In this document: positions 16,979 to 24,667 of the stretch, in pieces | Numbering within the stretch: the first letter of the stretch is position 1 | Layout of the letters: each line of letters starts with the position of its first letter | Assembly (NCBI GenBank): GCA_934667845.1 | Contig: CAKUMQ010000031.1 | Location: 1 to 31,685, forward strand | Source: an uncultured Eubacteriales bacterium | GTDB lineage: Bacteria > Bacillota > Clostridia > Oscillospirales > Acutalibacteraceae | Reading direction: 5' to 3' | DNA: 31,685 nt | Position numbers and translations under genes: made by a program | Notes under the pieces: generated by a model | Database searches by the model: none | What the model was told of the DNA's origin: nothing | Seen by the model: the letters and a program-made list of their open reading frames with translations, nothing else

Positions 16979-17476
16979 TTACCAAAGCACGAGCGCCAAC
17001 GCGGCTGCCGTGCAGATCCCTGCCACACGGCAGACCTTTCCCTGCCGCAGATAGGCATCGCGCGCCTGTGCCTCCTGTTCTTCAAACCGCTCGGCGCAAT
17101 CCGCCAGATGCGCCTGCTGTCCCAAAAGATCCGTGCGCCCAAGCCCGTCGATGAGCCGCAGCAAAAGCGCGGTGTCCTCCTCGTTCAAAGCCAGCGCCCG
17201 TTTTTCCCTTTTCACCGCATCACTCAACTGCTGCGGCGGCGCACCGCTCCCGCCCGCCGCCTTCAAAAACGTCAGCTCCCGCAGCGCCGGCTGTTCCCTG
17301 CACTCGGCAAGCATCTCGGTCAGCGGCGCGGCATGAAAGCGGAACTCTGTCTCCATACAGCGGATCCACAGCCGTATCGCCGCAAGCACCGTGACCCGCT
17401 TTTTCAGCCGTGCCGCCGCCCAAAAACCGCACAGCCCGCCGGCGATGAGGAAAAGCACCGTTCCCGCCGCACGCAT
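16979..17476 (-). CDS. spoIIIAB: Stage III sporulation protein AB
   Basis: This SpoIIIA complex protein has an N-terminal membrane helix (about 5-22), a cytoplasmic helical domain with LWIRCMETEFRFHAAPLTEML, and a C-terminal hydrophobic helix. The fold resembles type II secretion GspF-like components. The 165-residue length is normal. ATG 17476 has GAGGAG 7 bp upstream, an excellent site. That site lies within the last expected codons of spoIIIAA, whose frame stays open across the first half of this gene. Confidence 0.94.
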   Translation of the reverse strand: MRAAGTVLFLIAGGLCGFWAAARLKKRVTVLAAIRLWIRCMETEFRFHAAPLTEMLAECREQPALRELTFLKAAGGSGAPPQQLSDAVKREKRALALNEEDTALLLRLIDGLGRTDLLGQQAHLADCAERFEEQEAQARDAYLRQGKVCRVAGICTAAALALVLW

Positions 17477-18395
17477 ACCACCACTCCTCGCAGCTGTATA
17501 GCTTTTTTACTTTACATGGATGTGACCGCCCCTGCAGGACGGCGATCGCCGAAAAGGTGCCGTCCTCCAAAAGCGTGTGCACCGCCCGACGGCGGCAAAG
17601 CGCGGCGGCGCTGTCCGCGTGTACGGAGGCGATGACCGCCACGCCGCACTGCATGCTCTGGCGGATCGCGCCGATCTCCTCCGGACTGCCGAGCTCATCC
17701 AAAAGCACCACATCGGGCGCAAGACACCGTATCGCCTGTAAAATGCCATCCGCCTTGCCGCAGCCGGACAGCACGTCACAGCCGTGCAGGGTATCAAGCC
17801 CCGAAAGCTCTCCGCGCTCGTCAACTACTGCCACCCGCAGCCCTGCGCCGTTCACCGGATCGGCAAGCTGCCGCGCCAGATCGCGCAGCAGGCTGGTCTT
17901 TCCGCACGCCGGTTCACCGACGATAAGCAGGCTGTGCGGACGCCCGTCGGAAAACAGGGAGCGCATCAGCTCGTCTGCACACCCCTCATGCGGGCGGGCG
18001 ATCCGCAGACAGAGCGAGGTGATACGTCGGAAAGACCGCACCTGCCCCTCCTGCGTCACCGTTTCGCCCGCCACGCCGCAGCGGCAGCCGTTGGCGGCGC
18101 GGATAAATCCCTGCCGCAGCTCCTCCTCATGCGCATGCACCGCATAGCCGCACAGGCGCAGAAACGTATCCTCCACCCCTCTGCGGTCGCACAGCACCAA
18201 CGGATCCTGCGGGTCGCGGCTCAATCGGCTGTCGGTGCGCAGATACCGCACCCCCTCCGGCAGAGAGAGCAAAAGCGGCGACTGCGTCCGCATACGGATC
18301 TCCTGTACCCGCGCCCGGTCGGCTTCGGGCAGATACTGCAATATGTCCTTCCACGCGGGGGTTATTCCCTCGATTCCCTGTAAAAACGCATCCAT
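17220..18395 (-). CDS. spoIIIAA: Stage III sporulation protein AA (ATPase), with C-terminal read-through
   Basis: SpoIIIAA is the cytoplasmic ATPase that powers the SpoIIIA-SpoIIQ channel, similar to type II/IV secretion ATPases. Walker A is GEPACGKT (about residues 160-167) and Walker B LLDELGSPEE (about 221-231). ATG 18395 has GAGG 6 bp upstream; a GTG at 18407 is less well spaced. The conserved protein ends near residue 306 (KKLYSCEEWW), where the usual family length of about 307 is reached. No stop codon follows, and the frame runs 85 codons more inside spoIIIAB, giving 391 residues. The extra tail is R-, G- and A-rich and looks like out-of-frame translation. Either the stop was lost or the long overlap is real. 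Confidence 0.93.
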   Translation of the reverse strand: MDAFLQGIEGITPAWKDILQYLPEADRARVQEIRMRTQSPLLLSLPEGVRYLRTDSRLSRDPQDPLVLCDRRGVEDTFLRLCGYAVHAHEEELRQGFIRAANGCRCGVAGETVTQEGQVRSFRRITSLCLRIARPHEGCADELMRSLFSDGRPHSLLIVGEPACGKTSLLRDLARQLADPVNGAGLRVAVVDERGELSGLDTLHGCDVLSGCGKADGILQAIRCLAPDVVLLDELGSPEEIGAIRQSMQCGVAVIASVHADSAAALCRRRAVHTLLEDGTFSAIAVLQGRSHPCKVKKLYSCEEWWYACGGNGAFPHRRRAVRFLGGGTAEKAGHGACGDTAVDPLYGDRVPLSCRAADRDACRVQGTAGAAGADVFEGGGRERCAAAAVE

Positions 18396-18462
18396 ACTTG
18401 TCCTCACCTCGCTATCATGCTATGCTTGTCACCCTGCGGTTTAGAACAGCACAAAAAAAGAA

Positions 18463-18500
18463 ACCCGTTTTTCTTCCGGTCAGCCGGAAGAAAAACGGGT
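18463..18500 (-). terminator. Intrinsic terminator of the folT-eamA unit
   Basis: A perfect 17-bp stem (ACCCGTTTTTCTTCCGG and its complement) with a 4-nt loop lies 23 bp after the EamA gene stop. It is followed on the minus strand by TTCTTTTTTTGT. It insulates the spoIIIA operon from the transporter unit upstream. Confidence 0.9.
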
Positions 18501-18522
18501 CAAGATCGCAGGAAAACAGGGG

Positions 18523-19434
18523 TCAGCGGTTGATTTTTCGCTTGAATTTATCGGCGGGGAGCTGCGCCAGTATCACAGCGATAAACATAAACGCACAGCC
18601 GATATATTCGCGGCCGGTCAGCCGCTCGTGCAGGATGACGGCGCCCGCCAGCACGCTGAACACCGATTCAAGTGACAGCAGCAGTGACACGACCGTTGGA
18701 TCGGCATCCTTCTGTGCCAGGATCTGCAGCGTATAGGCGACGCCGCTCGAAAACACGCCGACATACAGGATCGGACCGATGCACTGCCCGATCGCCGCCC
18801 AGTCCACCTTTTCAAACAGCAGCATACCGGCGCCGGAGAACAACGCCATCACCGCAAACTGGACGCAGGACAGCGCGATGCCGTCCACCCGCCCCGCAAA
18901 GCGGTCGATCAGCAGAATGTGCACCGCAAAGACCAGCGCGCAGGCGAACACATAGGTGTCCCCCACCCCGATCGTGAAATTTTCCCGCACGCAGAGCAGA
19001 TACAGCCCGACCACGGCGGCAGCCACGGCGATCCATACCGGCAGCGAAGCCTTTTTATGCAGAAACAGCCCCAAGACCGGCACCAAGACGATATACAGCG
19101 CCGTGATAAAGCCCGCCTTGCCCGCCGAGGTGTCCGAAAGCCCCGCCTGCTGGAGATACGACGCCGCCGCAAGCGCAGTACCGCAGCAGACGCCGCCAAG
19201 CCACAGCGCCTTGCGGTCGGTCGGCTTCTGCGGCGCCTTATCCGCCGTTTTGCGGCGGACAAGGCGGAACAGGCACAGGATCAGCAGCAGGACGAAAAAA
19301 GCCACCACGGAACGCAGAAAATTAAACGTAAACGGGCGGACAAAATCCGTGCTGACGCTCTGCGCCACAAACGCCGTGCCCCATATGGCGGCGGCGAGCA
19401 GCGGAAACAACGTATGGCGGACGCGGGAATTCAT
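18523..19434 (-). CDS. EamA/DMT family transporter
   Basis: This inner-membrane transporter of the drug/metabolite superfamily has about 303 residues and about ten predicted hydrophobic helices in two EamA repeats. FPLLAAAIWGTAFVAQ opens the first repeat. In the second, SVFSVLAGAVILHERLTGREYIGCAFMFIAVILA is characteristic (ESVFSVLAGAVILHERL precedes GREYIGCAF). Start: ATG 19434 (MNSRVRH) or GTG 19446; AGAGG lies 11 bp before the ATG and too close to the GTG. It is only 15 bp after folT and has no promoter of its own, so it should be under the THF riboswitch. The substrate is unknown. A folate-linked metabolite such as a precursor, purine or amino acid is a guess from context. Confidence 0.9.
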   Translation of the reverse strand: MNSRVRHTLFPLLAAAIWGTAFVAQSVSTDFVRPFTFNFLRSVVAFFVLLLILCLFRLVRRKTADKAPQKPTDRKALWLGGVCCGTALAAASYLQQAGLSDTSAGKAGFITALYIVLVPVLGLFLHKKASLPVWIAVAAAVVGLYLLCVRENFTIGVGDTYVFACALVFAVHILLIDRFAGRVDGIALSCVQFAVMALFSGAGMLLFEKVDWAAIGQCIGPILYVGVFSSGVAYTLQILAQKDADPTVVSLLLSLESVFSVLAGAVILHERLTGREYIGCAFMFIAVILAQLPADKFKRKINR

Positions 19435-19449
19435 GGGAGATGACACCTC

Positions 19450-19980
19450 TTATGTTTCAGGCAGCAGCTTTTGCAGACGCTCCGGCAGGCAAACGGCGAA
19501 CAGCAGGAGCAAAACGGCGATCTCCACCGCCGTCATAATCAGAAATTGCGGCAGACGGGTGGAGAGATACACGAAAAACCCCTTGCTGGTCTTTGCGGTC
19601 AGGGTTATCCACAGGGTGTTGAGCAGCAGCGAGCAAACGGTCTGCTTGAACACCACCGTCGTGACTACACGGAGCGGCGAGCGCTTTTTGTACCACGCAA
19701 AGCCGTAGATCGCGCCGGTCAGCGCCGCCGTGAGGGTATAGCCCGGGAAATAGGCGCCGATCGGGAACAGCAGCGCGCCGATCAGATCGGCAAGCCCTCC
19801 CGCGAGTGCGCCGCCGACCGGGCCGAACAGCACACCCGCAAAGGCGATCGGCAGAAAGCTGAAGCCGATCTTCGTCACAGGCGTCTGGATCGACAAAAAG
19901 CGGGAGAGCACGACGGAAAGCGCGGTCAGCAAAGCGAGCACAGCCAGCTTCACCAGAGAATAACGGGTTGATTTTTTCAT
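19450..19980 (-). CDS. folT: Folate ECF transporter S component (FolT-like)
   Basis: This is the substrate-binding membrane subunit of an energy-coupling-factor transporter, predicted to import folate. The 176-residue protein has about six hydrophobic helices. It carries the S-component sequence LSRFLSIQTPVTKIGFSFLPIAFAG, with GPVGGALAGGLADLIG and PGYTLTAALTGAIYG after it (SRFLSIQ and KIGFSFLPIA are the key parts). The frame is open far upstream into the riboswitch; ATG 19980 has AAGGAG 9 bp before. The specificity call rests largely on the THF riboswitch in its leader, the usual partner of folT in Clostridia. No ECF A or T subunits are nearby, so it probably shares a general module encoded elsewhere. 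Confidence 0.92.
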   Translation of the reverse strand: MKKSTRYSLVKLAVLALLTALSVVLSRFLSIQTPVTKIGFSFLPIAFAGVLFGPVGGALAGGLADLIGALLFPIGAYFPGYTLTAALTGAIYGFAWYKKRSPLRVVTTVVFKQTVCSLLLNTLWITLTAKTSKGFFVYLSTRLPQFLIMTAVEIAVLLLLFAVCLPERLQKLLPET

Positions 19981-20033
19981 CAATTGACACTCCTTTCCAT
20001 CCGACCGGTATGCCGATGGCGAGCGTCGACACC

Positions 20034-20135
20034 ACAGCGGGATGCGGCTCATATACCGCGGTGATCTGCGATCACCTTCGTTCGGCGGACAACTCCCCGT
20101 TCCGCCGACACTTGACGCATATGAGCCTACTCTGT
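20034..20135 (-). promoter_or_regulatory. THF (tetrahydrofolate) riboswitch
   Basis: On the minus strand the leader reads GAGTAG, then GCTCATAT (P2), GCGTCAAGTGT, CGGCGGA...TCCGCCG (P3 hairpin), AACGAAG, GTGATC...GATCAC (extra hairpin), CGCGGT, ATATGAGC (P2 partner, perfect 8 bp) and CGCATCCCGCTGTG. ACAG (20132-20135) pairs with CTGT (20034-20037) as the P1 base. These conserved blocks and their order match the THF riboswitch class. It ends 53 bp before the folT start. No terminator hairpin with a T-run follows, so control of translation is likelier than attenuation, though the expression platform is unclear. Confidence 0.93.
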
Positions 20136-20143
20136 TTTGTATC

Positions 20144-20172
20144 AGCATACCACGCTGCCCGGGGTTTGTAAA
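20144..20172 (-). promoter_or_regulatory. Promoter for the THF riboswitch-folT-eamA unit
   Basis: On the minus strand -35 TTTACA (20167-20172), a 17-bp spacer and -10 TATGCT (20144-20149) place the transcription start about 7 bp later, just before the P1 stem of the riboswitch. Spacing and position support it. Confidence 0.72.
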
Positions 20173-20210
20173 TACCCCGCGGCGACTTTCGGAAAAATGC
20201 AGAATACGAC

Positions 20211-20238
20211 TTGAAATTCGGAAAAAATTAGGTATAAT
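20211..20238 (+). promoter_or_regulatory. Promoter for pgcA
   Basis: -35 TTGAAA (20211-20216), a 16-bp spacer and a perfect -10 TATAAT (20233-20238) face rightward about 90 bp before the pgcA start. The gene is divergent from folT, and the two promoters lie back to back within about 95 bp. Confidence 0.78.
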
Positions 20239-20330
20239 AAGACTAGATATCTTCCGTCGACGATGTGCCGCCGGAATGATGCCTGTGCCATAGGAACGGC
20301 AATCCCATTTCAGAAAGGAAAGCAGCCTGT

Positions 20331-22052
20331 ATGGAGTCTTCTGTGAAAATGATGTATGACCGCTGGTGCGAACGCGCCGTCGAGGATCCCGACCTGCAGC
20401 GGGAGCTGGCGGATATCGCCGGCGACGAGGAAAAGATCCGTGACCGGTTTTACCGCTCCCTCGCCTTCGGGACGGGAGGATTGCGCGGCGTGATCGGCGC
20501 CGGTGAAAACCGCATGAATATCTACACGGTGCGCAAGGCGACACAGGGCCTTGCCAACTATCTCCGTGCGCATTATACCGATTCCGCCGCGGCGATCTCG
20601 TATGACTCGCGCATCAAATCCGACCGTTTTGCTCGTGAGGCCGCCTGCGTGCTGGCGGCAAACGGCATCACGGTCTACCTCTTTGACGAGCTTGAGCCGA
20701 CGCCCGTTCTGTCCTTTGCCGTGCGCGATCTGCACTGCCACGCGGGCATTATGGTCACCGCCAGCCACAACCCCTCCGCCTATAACGGCTATAAATGCTA
20801 CGGCGCGGACGGCTGCCAGATGACCGATCACGATGCCGACGCCGTGACGGCGTGTATCGCGCCGCTCGACATCTTTGACGATGTGCGCACCGCGAATTTT
20901 GAAGAGGCGCTGGCGGCGGGTCAGATCCGCATGATTGGCCGCGAGGTCGTCGATCGGTTTCTCGCCTGTGTGGAAAAGCAGCAGGTCAACGCCGGTATCT
21001 GCCGCCGTGTACCGCTCAGCGTGATCTATACGCCGCTCAACGGCACGGGCAACAAGCCTGTGCGCGAAATTCTGCGCCGCATCGGCGTGTCCTCGGTGAC
21101 GGTCGTGCCGGAGCAGGAGCTGCCGGACGGCCGCTTCCCCACTGCCCCCTATCCGAATCCGGAGATCCGCCAGGCATTCGAACGGGCGCTCGCCCTTGCC
21201 GAGACGGTGAAGCCGGATCTGCTCTTGGCGACAGACCCCGACTGCGACCGCGTCGGTATCGCCGTCAAAGAGGGGGACAGCTACACGCTGATGACCGGAA
21301 ATGAGGTCGGCTGCCTGCTGCTCGACTACCTGCTCTCCTGCAAGGCGGCGGCGGGAACCCTGCCCCGCGACCCCGTCGTGGTCAAGACCATTGTCACATC
21401 GGATCTGGCTGCCCGTATTGCGAAAAAGTACGGCTGCGAGCTGCGCAATGTGCTGACCGGATTCAAGTATATCGGCGAACAGATCGGACGGCTGGAAAAG
21501 GAGGGGGCGCCCGAGCGGTATATTCTCGGCTTTGAGGAGAGCTACGGCTATCTTGCGGGCACCTATGTGCGGGACAAGGATGCGGTCGTCGCCTCCATGC
21601 TGATCTGCGAGATGGCGGCTTATTACAAGGAGCAGGGCAAGGATCTGCTGCAAAAGCTCAATGACCTGTACGCCGAACACGGGGTATACCGCCATATTCT
21701 GGTCAATGCCCAGTTTGAGGGCGAGCAGGGCATGGCGACCATGCAGAAGATCATGGATCAGCTGCGCGAGCAGCCGCCGAAGGCTCTGAGCGGACGCAAA
21801 GTCGTTGCCGCCGCCGATTATCTGCGCTCGGTCATGACGGATCTCGTGCACGGCACGCAGACCCTGATCGATCTGCCGACCTCCAATGTACTGTCCTTCT
21901 CTCTGGAGGGTGGCGCGTCGATCGTTGTCCGCCCCTCCGGCACCGAGCCGAAGATCAAGGCATATGTCACCGCGACAGGCGTCACGGTTGCCGAAGCCGA
22001 TGCCATGGCTGCCGATCTCCGCAAGACCGCCGAGGAGTTGCTGAAAGGCTGA
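20331..22052 (+). CDS. pgcA: Phosphoglucomutase/phosphomannomutase (PgcA type)
   Basis: This alpha-D-phosphohexomutase interconverts glucose-1- and glucose-6-phosphate, and possibly mannose phosphates, feeding UDP-glucose and wall polymer synthesis. The 573-residue protein has all four family sites. These are the catalytic serine loop TASHNPSAYNGYK (S145 is the phosphoserine), the metal loop DPDCDR at 302-307, the sugar-binding loop GFEESYG, and the phosphate-binding loop RPSGTEPK near the C-terminus. GTGGLRG and NRMNIYTVRKA near residues 47-70 are also typical. ATG 20331 follows AGAAAGGA; an in-frame ATG six codons later is possible. It is the only plus-strand protein gene seen, with its own promoter and terminator. 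Confidence 0.97.
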   Translation: MESSVKMMYDRWCERAVEDPDLQRELADIAGDEEKIRDRFYRSLAFGTGGLRGVIGAGENRMNIYTVRKATQGLANYLRAHYTDSAAAISYDSRIKSDRFAREAACVLAANGITVYLFDELEPTPVLSFAVRDLHCHAGIMVTASHNPSAYNGYKCYGADGCQMTDHDADAVTACIAPLDIFDDVRTANFEEALAAGQIRMIGREVVDRFLACVEKQQVNAGICRRVPLSVIYTPLNGTGNKPVREILRRIGVSSVTVVPEQELPDGRFPTAPYPNPEIRQAFERALALAETVKPDLLLATDPDCDRVGIAVKEGDSYTLMTGNEVGCLLLDYLLSCKAAAGTLPRDPVVVKTIVTSDLAARIAKKYGCELRNVLTGFKYIGEQIGRLEKEGAPERYILGFEESYGYLAGTYVRDKDAVVASMLICEMAAYYKEQGKDLLQKLNDLYAEHGVYRHILVNAQFEGEQGMATMQKIMDQLREQPPKALSGRKVVAAADYLRSVMTDLVHGTQTLIDLPTSNVLSFSLEGGASIVVRPSGTEPKIKAYVTATGVTVAEADAMAADLRKTAEELLKG

Positions 22053-22090
22053 CGAAGCAACCACACGGAAGCATACTTTCTTCAAATGCC

Positions 22091-22126
22091 AATGCCCCTG
22101 TTCCGGTTTCCCGGAACAGGGGCATT
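22091..22126 (+). terminator. Intrinsic terminator after pgcA
   Basis: A perfect 16-bp stem (AATGCCCCTGTTCCGG and its complement) with a TTTC loop lies 38 bp after the pgcA stop and is followed by TTCTCTGT on the plus strand. Because the small minus-strand gene ends at 22133, the hairpin may serve both convergent units, but the minus side has no T-run. Confidence 0.8.
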
Positions 22127-22132
22127 TCTCTG

Positions 22133-22375
22133 TCAGAAATGAAACGGAATGACCGCATGAAGCGGTAATACGGCGATAACGCCTGTCCCGGGCATTACGG
22201 CTGTGGTCTTTACAGAGCGCCGCCTTAACACAGCTTTGCCGCAGAGAAAGACGATCGGCTCCGGGACGGCGCGTATATCAAAATACAGCCTACCATAGAC
22301 AAATGACGTATTGAAAAGAACGGCAACAATCAGCGGGGATATCCTCCTGCGTATGCCGTCCGGAATATCCGCCAT
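22133..22375 (-). CDS. Hypothetical 80-residue protein
   Basis: I do not recognise this family. The 80-residue frame starts with ATG 22375 (MADIPDGIRRR), 4 bp after the methyltransferase stop. AAGGG is 7 bp upstream, formed by the end of that gene, so it would be translated by coupling. It is basic at the N-terminus and otherwise beta-like and hydrophobic (SPLIVAVLFNTSFVYG, VKTTAVMPGTGVIAVLP), with no clear membrane helix. The frame extends upstream, but only inside the methyltransferase gene. It could be a small partner protein or a chance frame. Confidence 0.45.
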   Translation of the reverse strand: MADIPDGIRRRISPLIVAVLFNTSFVYGRLYFDIRAVPEPIVFLCGKAVLRRRSVKTTAVMPGTGVIAVLPLHAVIPFHF

Positions 22376-22379
22376 GAGC

Positions 22380-23288
22380 TTACCCTTTTTTGACAGCCAG
22401 GCAGTAATTGACATGCGCAAATGCGGTCATATCCGCTCCGGCTCTGTCGAGGATATTCTTCTGAATATCCTCCGGTGTCAGCAGCTCATAGATCAGGAAT
22501 CCGTGCCGTTCCAGCAATTTTTCCAGCTCCGCATAGGAAAACGCCGACTGCATCGGTTCGCCGCCCGCTTTTGCCATCATGACGGTATTCTGCACGCGTC
22601 TGTCGTCGGCGGTAAAAAAGCCGTCGTCCGGATAGTCAAACACCAGCGTACTGCCGTTCGCACAAAGCGCGGAAAGCGCCGCCAGCGTTTTGCCGATCGC
22701 CTCCGCCGTGAGGTAATAGGTTACGCCGAGCCAGGAGAAAAAGCTCTTAACTGACCGGTCAAAGCCGCCCGCTGTCAGGCGCTCCTCCAGACTGTCCGCG
22801 GCGAGATCGGCGGGAATAAACGTGAGATCCTCCGGCACCGTCCATCCGGCACGGGCGATGCGCGCCTGTTTATCCGCCTGTGTCAAAGGGTGATCGACCT
22901 CAAATACCCTGTGCCCGGATAAAAGATCGGTCTCGCGAAAGGCAAAGGTATCGAGTCCCGCCCCGAGGATCACATACTGCTTTGTCCCGGTCAGAATGGC
23001 GGTTTTCAGCGCCTGCTCCGCATATGCCGCGCGGCACAGCGGCGACGGAGCGATATGCGTGTTCACGATCCGTCGCAGCAGCGCTTCCGGCTCCTGTCCG
23101 GCAGGATCGGTCTCCGGCTCAAAAAACTGCGCGCCGCCGAGAATATACCCCCGCACGGCTGCATATTCCTCCGCCGTCATCAGTTCCTTTGCCAGATGAT
23201 CCCGAAACACCGGATGTTCTTCGTTTTCCGCATGATAGGCCCGCCCGAACGCGCTCATCAACGCGGTAATGCTGCTTTTGTTTTCCAT
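22380..23288 (-). CDS. Class I SAM-dependent methyltransferase, LCM/TIGR00027-like
   Basis: This cytosolic methyltransferase of 302 residues belongs to the leucine carboxyl methyltransferase-like group (PF04072), common in actinobacteria and Clostridia as stand-alone genes. The SAM site is VILGAGLDTFAFR (about residues 106-118), with the acidic FEVDHP loop after it. FIPADL follows, then FSWLGVTYYL and FDYPDDGFF. In this family the R in the N-terminal IAPSPLCRAAY segment and the downstream D pair are conserved. Substrate is unknown; relatives methylate small molecules or polyketide-like compounds. ATG 23288 has GAGG 10 bp upstream. It is followed at 4 bp by the 80-residue frame. Confidence 0.87.
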   Translation of the reverse strand: MENKSSITALMSAFGRAYHAENEEHPVFRDHLAKELMTAEEYAAVRGYILGGAQFFEPETDPAGQEPEALLRRIVNTHIAPSPLCRAAYAEQALKTAILTGTKQYVILGAGLDTFAFRETDLLSGHRVFEVDHPLTQADKQARIARAGWTVPEDLTFIPADLAADSLEERLTAGGFDRSVKSFFSWLGVTYYLTAEAIGKTLAALSALCANGSTLVFDYPDDGFFTADDRRVQNTVMMAKAGGEPMQSAFSYAELEKLLERHGFLIYELLTPEDIQKNILDRAGADMTAFAHVNYCLAVKKG

Positions 23289-23324
23289 ATATATCCACCC
23301 TCTGTATTTTTCTGCACTCTTTGG

Positions 23325-23891
23325 TTATGACTCATCTCCCCCGCTTTCGCGCAGCTCTGCGCCGTAACGGCACAGCAGTGCACCAAGAATAAACATTACC
23401 CCGAGCGCCACGCTTGCCGAACTGTCAAAATACAGATCGGCTGCCGCATTCTCCGCCATTGCGGATCCCATAAGCCCTGCCAGAATTTCCCCGACGATAC
23501 GGCCGGTTATCGTGCAGCCGACGGGAATGGCGGCGGTCAGAATACCAAGCCGCAGCAGCTCTTTTGCCCCGGCAAGCGTAAAGGGCGTCCCTGCCTTTAG
23601 CTCATTTTTAAAATACAATTCCGCAAATTTTGCCAGCACCGCCTCGCCTGCACAGACGATCAGCCATCCGGCGAGCGCTATCCTGATGCTCTTGGCGGTA
23701 TAGCCCGGAATTTCGGAGATCAGTCCATGCAACGTCACGCCGCCGATCCTGATCAGATTCCCGCCGCCAAGGCTCAGGCCGAGCGATCCGACAATACAGC
23801 CGCAAAAACCGATAACAGAAAAAATAAAGGCGATCCTGCTGAGTACTTTTCCGATTCCGGAAAGCGTTTGAATGGTTTTCAGTGATTTCAT
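23325..23891 (-). CDS. DUF2975-like membrane protein
   Basis: This 188-residue integral membrane protein has four hydrophobic helices (about residues 14-45, 66-85, 108-135 and 155-175). Between helices two and three is a polar segment, YFKNELKAGTPFTLAGAKELLRLG. It looks like the membrane proteins grouped as DUF2975 in Firmicutes, often encoded beside a small HTH regulator. No such regulator is present here. The ATG at 23891 has AGGAGG 6 bp upstream. Function is unknown. Confidence 0.75.
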   Translation of the reverse strand: MKSLKTIQTLSGIGKVLSRIAFIFSVIGFCGCIVGSLGLSLGGGNLIRIGGVTLHGLISEIPGYTAKSIRIALAGWLIVCAGEAVLAKFAELYFKNELKAGTPFTLAGAKELLRLGILTAAIPVGCTITGRIVGEILAGLMGSAMAENAAADLYFDSSASVALGVMFILGALLCRYGAELRESGGDES

Positions 23892-23972
23892 GGTGTTCCT
23901 CCTGTTTTTATCGAATCTCGAGATCTCTGCTTAAAGTTACGGTGTCATATTTTCTTGTAAACCAAATCATCT

Positions 23973-24667
23973 TTACACCCCTGCCAGGGCAAGAAATTTC
24001 TTGTCGGACTGTATCGCCTGCGTCACAAATTCGCCGTCCCGGAACAGTGCATAGGTCGTGACCGGTGCGGGCACGTTTTGTGCGCTCTCTTTATCGGTGA
24101 TATGAATTACCCGCAGCGCAATACCATGCGCCGCTGCTGTCTCCTGCACCCAGTAACAGGTAAACGGGCATTGATTGGTATAATAAAGGACAAAGCCGTT
24201 TCCCTCTGCCCGCGGATGCTTCGCGCAGTCCGTGAATTTCGGCGGCGCGGCATCCGGCTTGAGCGGCAGGACCATCAGATCAATTCCGCAGTCTGCAGTA
24301 TCAGCGACAGTAAACCCCTTGTACGCCATATATTTCGGATCGGAGAGGAATTCCCGCTTTCTGCCCGTGGAAGAGAGGATACAAACGCCGTTTTTGCCCT
24401 GTGTTTCCGCGTCAAGGATACATGCGCTCAGCAGATCGTTGGAATAACCGTGCCCCTTCAGCGAACCGGCGATCCAAAGGCAGTTGATATAGAGATATCC
24501 GTCCGCTTCGATCGGCACCCACGCGTTTTCCGCCGGGATATATTCGATGAAACACTTGCCACGCTCCTCGCTTCGGTAAAACACCAGCCCCTCGTCAAAG
24601 CGCTGCTTCATCCACTCTTTTTGGCAACACTCTGCTTGCCGGACATGGCGTAGCAGATATGCTCATT
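23973..24667 (-). pseudogene. YoaP-type GNAT acetyltransferase, 5' truncated and frameshifted
   Basis: The open frame (ATG 24611, 212 residues) starts inside the family domain (MKQRFDEGLVF). It has the acetyl-CoA-region residues GYLYINCLWIAGSLKGHGYSNDLL (key part KGHGYSNDLL) and the C-terminal YoaP domain with FVLYYTNQCPF and PAPVTTYALF. Family members carry about 35 more N-terminal residues. Translation upstream shows part of them in another frame, NEHICYAMSGKQSVAKK, ending at a run of five A (24618-24622). The expected KEW continues in the downstream frame, so one base is missing there. No start codon precedes NEHIC, because a terminator lies just upstream. A shortened protein from ATG 24611 cannot be excluded, but its ribosome site is weak. 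Confidence 0.7.

Noticed and set aside
18396..18440. Possible sigma-E promoter before spoIIIAA (CATAGCAT near 18430)
   Set aside because: Sigma-E control is expected for this operon, but the -10-like sequence matches only about 6 of 8 positions and no good -35 is at the right distance.
20310..22085. Minus-strand open frame of 591 codons opposite pgcA
   Set aside because: Antisense shadow; pgcA on the plus strand has every catalytic motif, its own promoter and a terminator.
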